This document shows positions 57,861 through 64,000 of a DNA stretch of 64,000 bases, piece by piece (within the stretch, counting starts at the first letter, position 1; each line of letters starts with the position of its first letter). This stretch comes from Escallonia rubra (lineage: Eukaryota > Streptophyta > Magnoliopsida > Escalloniales > Escalloniaceae). The position numbers and the translations under genes were made by a program. The stretch lies in the NCBI GenBank assembly GCA_033065855.1, contig JAVXUO010002340.1, forward strand, positions 248,001-312,000. The letters run 5' to 3'. The notes under the pieces were generated by a model. That model ran no database searches, was not told the DNA's origin, and saw nothing but the letters and a program-made list of their open reading frames with translations.

Positions 57861-59098
57861 CATCGATGATATACTGATATATTCTAAGATAAGGGAAGAA
57901 CACGAAAAACACTTAAGATCGGTATTAAAGATCCTAAGAGAAACGAAATCGTATGCCAAACTTAAGAAATGCGAGTTTTGGTTGGATAGAGTCGCATTGT
58001 TCGGTCATGTTGTGTCGAAAGAAGGGATATCGGTTGACCCTAAAAAGATAGAGGCGATTGTCGTTTGGAATAGACCTACTACGTTGACGGAGGTTCGAAG
58101 CTTCTTAGGGTTAGCTGGATATTACAGAAGATTTGTGGAAGGGTTCTCACAGATAGCGACACCCTTGACACGCCTAACCCAAAAGGGAGTTAAAGTTGGA
58201 ATGGAACAAATATTGGTAGAATAACTTCCAAGAGTTGAAAAAGAGACTGATCACAGCCCATATACTTACACTTCCAAGTAGGTCTGGTGGTTTCACGATT
58301 TATAGCGATGTCGTCCCCAAGGGTCTAGGGTGCGTACTCACATAGAATTGAATGGTGATTGCCTACGCCTCTAGAACATTGAAATCATATGCGAAGAATT
58401 ATCCAACCCATGACCTGGAACTGGCGGCGGTGAATTTTGCCTTCAAGATCTGGAGACACTACCTATATGGAGAACCCTGGGAGATTTTTACTGACCATAA
58501 AAGTTTCAAGTACATATTCACCCAGAAGGAACTAAACCTGAGACAAAGGTGATGGTTAGAACTACTAAAGGATTACGACCTCAATATCCAGTACCACCCA
58601 GGGATGGCAAATGTAGTTGCCGTTGCACTTAGTAGCAAGTCGTCTTCGTCAATGGCCACCCTAATCACAAGACAGAGATATTTATTAGAAGATATGAGGA
58701 AATTGGGCTTGGATGTCAAGATTCGAGGCTTGAACAAGAATAGTTCACTTAGCAACCTAATGGTACGACCCACTTTAATCGATAAAATTAAAACAAGTCA
58801 GGAGACCGAAGAACATCTAATTAAGATAATAGAAGAGGTAAAGAAAGGAGATAAATCTGAGTACAAGTTGCAAGATGGAATACTTTGTTTTGGCAATAGG
58901 ATCTGCGTGCCGAATAACCCTAGTTTAAAAAGGGAGATTTTAGAAGAAGCTCACAGATCAGGTTACTCGATTCATGCCAGAGGCATAAAAATGTATAGGG
59001 ACCTTCGAGAGACGTTTTGGTGGGTTAACATGAAAGAGGAGATATCAAAGTTCATATCCAAATGCCTAGTATGCCAGCAGGTGAAAGCAGAACACCAA

Positions 59099-59350
59099 CT
59101 AAAAAATTGCTAACTTCACCTTCTGTTTGTCTGAGCACCCCATCACCTCGAATACTTTATCCAACTCATTAACCCAAGTATTTGTAGCTACATGATCTGT
59201 AGCTTTATCGAACTTATTTGGCCGCAAACTCATTAACTGTTTCAAGGTCGCAGCATTAGCTGCAACTTGTGTAGCGTTGGACTCTGGATCATCTATTTTT
59301 CCACCTCAGTCTCCCAGCCTCCTCTGGCACCACGAATTCCACCGCGGTAA
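59099..59350 (-). pseudogene. Inverted Gypsy gag fragment
   Basis: On the minus strand: MSYRGGIRGARGGWETEVEK, a frame break, then DDPESNATQVAANAATLKQL, LRPNKFDKATDHVATNTWV and NELDKVFEVMGCSDKQKVKL. This is the start of a Tekay/Del-like Gypsy gag (Gly/Arg-rich N-terminus, then the gag fold). It is cut at the array edge at 59098. Its PBS and LTR follow upstream on the same strand. Remnant only. Confidence 0.78.
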
Positions 59351-59487
59351 CTCATCCTGATTAGCACCATAAACATAAATAAGTCCAATGCTTACACGCT
59401 AATCATGTAGTAATCCCTACAAGCGCGGAAGCTGTAAGCTAACATGTCTTAAACTGGTTCTAAGAGTCTACATAATCTTCAACCTAT

Positions 59488-59499
59488 GGTCGGATACCA
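59488..59499 (-). other. Inverted primer binding site, tRNA-Met type
   Basis: The minus strand reads TGGTATCCGACC, three bases after the LTR end; a close variant of the initiator-Met type. Confidence 0.7.
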
Positions 59500-59502
59500 A
59501 AC

Positions 59503-60765
59503 TATAACGCCCCCAACTTTGGGAGCCGTTACAAGATTTCAAGTCCTAAAGGCAAATGCGGTCTAATAAATATTCAGTTACACCAAGGTATAAAGCAGAG
59601 CATCCGATCCAGTAGCGACAAAATATCTCCAAAAGATAGAGACTTAATTACAACCCAGCCTCTTAAAAATCCAAGTGATCACACAATAATAATAATCCAC
59701 CTCCAAAATTCTAATTCCAATTCAAATTACTCACATCCGGGTAAAGTTCTCGAAAAGGAACACATTGCTCTGACATGCTAACAAGGTAAATGCTCTAATT
59801 CCCCATGCGTGTCATGCTTCTAATCACATCTACTACATGTGGTAAAGGACAAAGCAAACGAATATGGGGTGAGCTGGAATAGCCCAATAAGGGGAAAGCA
59901 ATGGAAAGAAAATACAATAATTCTTATTTCAAAACAAAGCCAAAACTTTGACGAACAAGCGACATCAATTGACAATGATGCAAGTAAGGCGAAACAAATA
60001 TACGAAATGATCATTAGTCGCGATAGACCCAAATCGAACACAAAACCCAAAGGTTCGAAATGCATACCTGTAGCGTGATAGCCGTCATCAAGAGGACTAT
60101 CCAAAAGCCACGAAAAGTGACTGCAAAAGCCACTAAGGTGACTGCAAAAGCCACTAAGATGACTGCAAAAGTCTTAAAGACTCACTTTTTTTAACAAAAA
60201 GGTTGTTCATCTTAATGATCATATACAATTTACGAATTACGAACTCAATATCAACGCAGGTAATTACGAAACAATTTGAACAGAAACTCCAAAGTCGTAC
60301 AACAACTAGTTAGGTGATACTGCGTAACGAATCCTTACCACAACAAGAAATACGAGATCCTTTACCTTAATCAAGCTTTTTGGTAAGAGACCCTCAAAGC
60401 ACCGCCTTAGAATCTAAAGATCCTCCCAAGCCTTCTCCCCCTCTCTCCCCCAGCCTTGAAGTAAGAGAAGCAGAGAACCAAAAAAAAAGAAAAGGGCTGG
60501 AAAGAAAAATAAACTATTTAAAGGGAAAATCCTAAGTTGGCAAATGACATTAACACTCCCCCAACTTTGGATACTTATTCAAAATGCACCCATAACTTTC
60601 TAATATTACGAAAAGGGGATCTTACACTTTCATTCAAAGGAAAGAGTATTCCTTCGACTGAATCCTTCAGTCGTGAAATTGTCTCCTTCACACTCATTCT
60701 TTTTCACTCGATCGGAAACATTCCATTCGACCGAAAAGGTGTTAGGTTTAATACAGAGATGTAAC
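59503..60765 (-). repeat. Inverted Gypsy LTR (about 1263 bp)
   Basis: On the minus strand it begins TGTTACATCTCTG at 60765 and ends GGGGGCGTTATA at 59503, the usual end with one C to T change, followed by the PBS. A TATA-like TTTAAATAG (60514-60522) and a CT-rich leader follow in the right order. Upstream of the TATA-like box are repeated 'ttcgaccgaa'-like motifs. The start is less certain than the end. Confidence 0.6.
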
Positions 60766-61205
60766 ATACTCGGATCTGATGGATCGATTTCTCTTGCACA
60801 TTACAGTACAACAACTGTTCAACAAGACACGTGATTCGAACATGAACTCTATTTACGATTCATTATCAAAAAAGGTAAATTAATCGAAAAAAATGATTTT
60901 CGTTGTTGATACGGCAAGACCCAATCGAATGAATAACGGATCCAGATCCCAAAAAAGACATTGGATGTTCGAGCATCAGAAGTAGCAAGGAAGCATTGGT
61001 CGACCTAGATTTTCGCTCAGTCTTCCTTTCGACCGAAAAACTTTCCATTCGATTGAATCCTTTAGTCCCTTATTTTCTTGAAGTAGACACTTTTCATTCG
61101 AAACAAACACTTTTCATTTGAAGCAAAAGTTTTTATTCGAATGAATCTTTCAGAGATGGTTTAACAACCGATTCCATCTAATGATTTGATTAATTTATTC
61201 ATGAA
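60766..61205. other. Spacer with 'ttcgaccgaa'-like motifs
   Basis: No gene. AT-rich, with scattered 'cattcgattgaatcc', 'tttcattcgaa' and 'attcgaatgaatc' motifs like those in the neighbouring LTR. It may be the end of a further LTR. Confidence 0.4.
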
Positions 61206-61891
61206 ACCAAAAAGATAACCCTAGAGGGGGGTGAATAGGGTTTTAAGACTACTTTAAAAAAATAACAAGTAAATACTTCAAACTTAGAGATGATAAGAAT
61301 AACACTTGAAAAGCTACAACCAACAAACCTTAAACACAATATCTCAAGTAAGCAAACTAGTCAATCTCAACACAAATGTAAAACGATAAAGTAAAGAGAG
61401 AAGGGTTTAGAGATACTTGACAAGGAGATTTAAATGTTTCGGCTTGATATACCCTCAAGCCTACGTCCACCCCTTTAAGGAAGTCCCTAGAATCCACTAG
61501 TATGATCTTCCTTACGGGTCAAGATCGAACCTCTTACAATCCCTTGATGCTATGCCGACATCAAGAACAAGCTTTGACAAACCCAAGGCTCCAAAGCTTG
61601 ACAACCCCAAGCTTTGATACAAGAAACTATAGATGAAGAAATGTGTACAAGATTTCACTCTCAAGAATTAGACGAGTACAAGTTTAAGCACTAGAACAAG
61701 AGAGATGAGTGTATGATGACTTATGAAAGTATAAATCTCTCAAATGTAAGCTCACAATAAATGCTCTCTTGAAAAGGATGAGAAATCAATGAAAACCAAG
61801 AGAGATTGAACAATTGCTTTGATCTTTGAGAATATGAAAGATAAGAGAGCTTTGAATGCAATTGATGAATCAAAAAAATGCCCAAAATGAG

Positions 61892-61899
61892 TATTTATA
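61892..61899 (-). promoter_or_regulatory. TATA box of the Copia-like LTR
   Basis: TATAAATA on the minus strand, followed by an A-rich leader. The palindrome array begins about 65 bp upstream. Confidence 0.55.
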
Positions 61900-61959
61900 A
61901 AGGTGGGAATCAATATGACCGTTTGTAGTTAGGTGGAGCATTAAATGCGCCAAACGGTA

Positions 61960-62160
61960 AATGCAGTCGACTGCAATGTGCCATTGCAGTCGACTGTAAT
62001 CCCAAAGTAGCCGTTGGAAATTCAAAATTTCCAACTTGCAGTCGACTGTAATCCAATGCAGTCGACTGTAATAGGCTACTGGAAGTATTGCAATCGACTG
62101 CATTCCAATGCAGTCGACTGTAATACCTCACTGCCCAAATTGCAGTCGACTGCATTCCTT
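61960..62160. repeat. Array of the palindrome GCAGTCGACTGC
   Basis: Seven copies or near-copies of CAGTCGACTG in 200 bp, spaced irregularly (about 20-50 bp), in the U3 part of the LTR upstream of its TATA box. Confidence 0.9.
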
Positions 62161-62504
62161 AAAATGCAGTTTCCTTATTTTTAAAGTATGAAAAAATTTT
62201 ATGCATGCAAGGGAAACCTATGGGCAAGTTTTAGATTTACAGTCATCGATACGATCATCTCTTTATGTCTAGTTTAAAAAGAAGTAAAATAAAAGCATTG
62301 TAAAATTCTATCGACGAATTCCTTCTTTGAAGCGTTCCGTTGAGAGTCTTTGACCGTGTTGCTCGTCTGATAGTCCGTTTGCATGAGTATGAGATTGATC
62401 CTTTTGCTTCATCAACTCAATGCGTGTTAGACAACATAAACATCAATGTTGGTTATCATCAAAACCAAATATAATCCTAGGTTAAATAACCGTAGGGTTA
62501 AAAA

Positions 62505-62518
62505 CCTCCCCCTTTTTT
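62505..62518 (-). other. Polypurine tract of the Copia-like element
   Basis: AAAAAAGGGGGAGG on the minus strand, preceded by 'ttttgccatcat', a combination typical of the 3' end of plant Copia elements. Confidence 0.7.
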
Positions 62519-62608
62519 ATGATGGCAAAACTTGATTCAAATAATATGAGATATATAAGATAAAAAACGTAAAGAAACATGACAATCTCAATTATAAACT
62601 ATAAGGGG

Positions 62609-64000
62609 TCATGAGAAGAAATCATGACAAGAAGCTCCCCCTATCTTAAGCAATATAGGGCTCCCCCTAACTTTGGAAGAGATTTGTTTTGAGCTAGGAG
62701 TGTTAACAAATAATTCAACCAAATCGTTATTCACATATTTCACATATAAATGGTTGGAGATGCATTCATTCTTGGCATGCAACTTATTATTTTCCATTAT
62801 CAACTTCTCAATTTGCTTATTAGCTTCAAGGAATTTCTTAGACAAAATAATATTTTTCTTAAAAATTTTATTGGATTCCTCATATAAGCTATCATAAGCA
62901 TCTTCAAAGCTTTCATTATCACTATCACTACCGGAAGAAGATCTTACCTCATCATTTGCCATGAAGCATACATTTGCTTGATCATTCTTCTCATTGTCTT
63001 CATCACTTGAATCAAAGTCACTCCATGTTGATGTATGTTCGGCATTGATTGCTCTTTCCTTCTCCTTGTTCTCTTTCTTAGAGAATTGTCTTCTTTTAGC
63101 TCTTTCCCATACATCTCTTCTTTCCTTCTTCTCCCTTTTGTAGATAGGACAATCCATCTTCATGTGTCCCCGCTTGTGGCATTTGTAGCAAAGCTTCTCT
63201 TCGTTGCTAGCTTTTTGTTGCCTTCTCCCATCATTCCTTCTAAATCTTAAGAACTTCTTGAAGTTCTTTGCAACCATTGCAATATCCTCTTCATCATCAT
63301 CACTTGACACAAGGTTTGAAGATGAAGCTTTAAGAGCAATTGATGTAGGCTTCTTCTTGACGTCCTCTTGATCAAAGGTCTTGAGTTGCATTTCGTATGT
63401 CATAAGTGAGCACATCAATTCATCAAGAGGAAAGATATTAAGATTCTTTGATTCTTGGATGGCGGTGATCTTTGCATCCCAAGCTCTTGGTAAAAACCTA
63501 ATCACTTTTCTTACTAGATCACCATTAGTGAATTCCTTACCCAATTACTTCAAAGGGTTCACAATGTTAGTAAAACGAGTATTCATATCCGTAACAGATT
63601 CATTTGGAAGCATATGGAATAACTCATAATCTCTAAACAATAAGTTCATCTTGGAATCTCTAAGAAGAGAAGTCCCTTCATGAGTGACTTGAAGAGTATC
63701 CCACATACTCTTAGCGGAATTACACATAATGACTCTATTGAGTTCATTAGTGTCTAAAGCACACACAAGACAATTTTTCGCTCTAGCATTCATACAAATC
63801 ATCTACTTATCATGATCACTATACTCTGATTTGGATTTAGGCTCTTCAACCTTGTCAACCAAGTGTGAGTCTGCAGGGGGACCCTTCCAGCGGATCGTGC
63901 TCAAAGGCTTCTCTTTAGGTTTGGAGTGTTCGGACGGTGGGTCTTCGCCGGCGTGTTGCTTTCTTCTCCAAATCTTAGAGACTTAAAGAGAAATTTCTCC
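62609..64000 (-). pseudogene. Copia-like gag, runs off the right edge
   Basis: Minus-strand frame from the window edge to 62609 with stops at about 63803 and 63542 (and one near 63984). The order is PSEHSKPKEKPLSTIRWKG, then the gag core MCNSAKSMWDTLQVTHEG and ESVTDMNTRFTNIVN, then VRKVIRFLPRAWDAKITAI. A zinc knuckle CYKCHKRGHMKMDC (63149-63190) has Cys119, Cys122, His127 and Cys132 of the 311-codon open part. An acidic, coiled tail (NKIFKKNIILSKKFLEANKQ) ends it. Copia gag normally continues into protease, integrase and RT; here only about 90 bp separate it from the polypurine tract. Non-autonomous, and broken. Confidence 0.8.

Larger units (their letters stand above)
41060..59098 (+). repeat. 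Tandem array of a 2437-bp Gypsy pol fragment
   Basis: Head-to-tail copies of protease tail, RT, RNase H, zinc finger and first part of integrase. Junctions (GTGGAT after 'tagctggg') are at 41835, 44092, 46530, 48967, 51404, 53841 and 56278: spacings 2257, 2438, 2437, 2437, 2437 and 2437. A partial copy (U0) opens the array and a truncated copy with a hAT insert (U7) closes it. Units share the same inactivating changes, so amplification came after death of the parent element. No LTRs lie between units. This behaves as satellite-like DNA. Unit entries follow. Confidence 0.92.
56278..59098 (+). pseudogene. Array unit U7: truncated and split by a hAT element
   Basis: RT start at 56398 (stop in the first codons, then open 56449-56943: [29 protein letters not shown] with Tyr for the catalytic Asp). 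The hAT element 57061-57852 splits the FIDD box region. After it: [20 protein letters not shown] (57853-58224), RNase H (58352-58552, then a stop), VAVALSSK, and the zinc finger with both Cys intact (CLVCQQV). It ends at GCAGAACACCAA (59098), where an inverted gag begins. Less decayed than U2-U6 and close to U0 in several sites. Confidence 0.88.
61206..62504 (-). repeat. Inverted Copia-like 3' LTR
   Basis: Lies directly after the gag and polypurine tract on the minus strand. TATAAATA (61892-61899, minus) with a palindrome array upstream. Toward 61210 it has the 'ctagaggggggtgaatagg' stretch common in plant Copia LTRs. Exact ends not fixed; a possible LTR start TGATGATAACC is at 62461. Confidence 0.6.

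Noticed and set aside
41060-59098. Tandem complete retrotransposons sharing LTRs
   Set aside because: Units contain no LTR, PBS or gag and are joined integrase-to-protease, so LTR-LTR recombination cannot have made them.
1-64000. Host genes, tRNA or rRNA genes
   Set aside because: No frame outside transposable elements shows a recognisable host domain, and I saw no tRNA cloverleaf or rRNA signature. A covariance-model search would be needed to exclude small RNA genes.

Overview
This window is repeat-dense nuclear DNA of a flowering plant. It consists of nested and decayed transposable elements: several Ty3/Gypsy and one Ty1/Copia LTR families, a plant-type L1 LINE, hAT-type TIR elements and a long-TIR element. 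I find no host gene, rRNA or tRNA. Plant origin is inferred from plant-type L1 ORF1 (DUF4283-like domain plus zinc knuckle), Tekay/Del-like Gypsy pol, tRNA-Met-type primer sites and Tat-type Gypsy features. The species cannot be named. The setting looks heterochromatic.

Layout. 1-263: AT-rich flank. 264-9053 (E1): complete LTR element with TSD GAGGT, about 2.0-2.2 kb LTRs full of tandem repeats, and a broken gag but no pol. 9150-12010: truncated LTR of the same superfamily in reverse orientation, built from at least four tandem-repeat modules. 12011-12702: end of another LTR. 12711-21079 (E2): second complete element, TSD AAGAC, LTRs of 1434 and 2059 bp, no recognisable gene. 21084-23253: 3' end of a dead Tat-like Gypsy element, with an integrase C-terminus followed by a decayed antisense ORF; LTR-like sequence follows to about 23729. 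23730-36243: decayed L1 LINE, split by a long-TIR element (24424-25522) and by a 5-kb solo LTR (30675-35688, TSD GAAGC) that itself carries a hAT element (32144-33825).

36244-36403 is a scrap of Gypsy LTR end plus primer site. It is interrupted by a second LTR of the solo-LTR family (36404-39447), followed by a tRNA-Met-type PBS and a broken gag. The gag is fused by deletion to integrase sequence at about 41060. From there to 59098 lies the most unusual structure: a head-to-tail tandem array, period 2437 bp, of a dead Gypsy fragment (protease tail, RT, RNase H, first part of integrase). It has six full copies (the first 2257 bp), a partial copy at the left, and a truncated right copy split by a 792-bp hAT element with a perfect 8-bp TSD.

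59099-60765 holds a reverse-oriented Gypsy fragment (gag, PBS, LTR). 61206-64000 holds a reverse-oriented Copia-like element in which gag runs directly into a polypurine tract and an LTR, with no pol between.

No open frame looks functional. The relevant biology is the proliferation, deletion and tandem amplification of elements. Relative order can be read from the nesting: the hAT at 57061 is younger than array unit U7; the solo LTR is younger than the LINE and older than its inner hAT; E2 is younger than the Tat-like remnant it sits beside.
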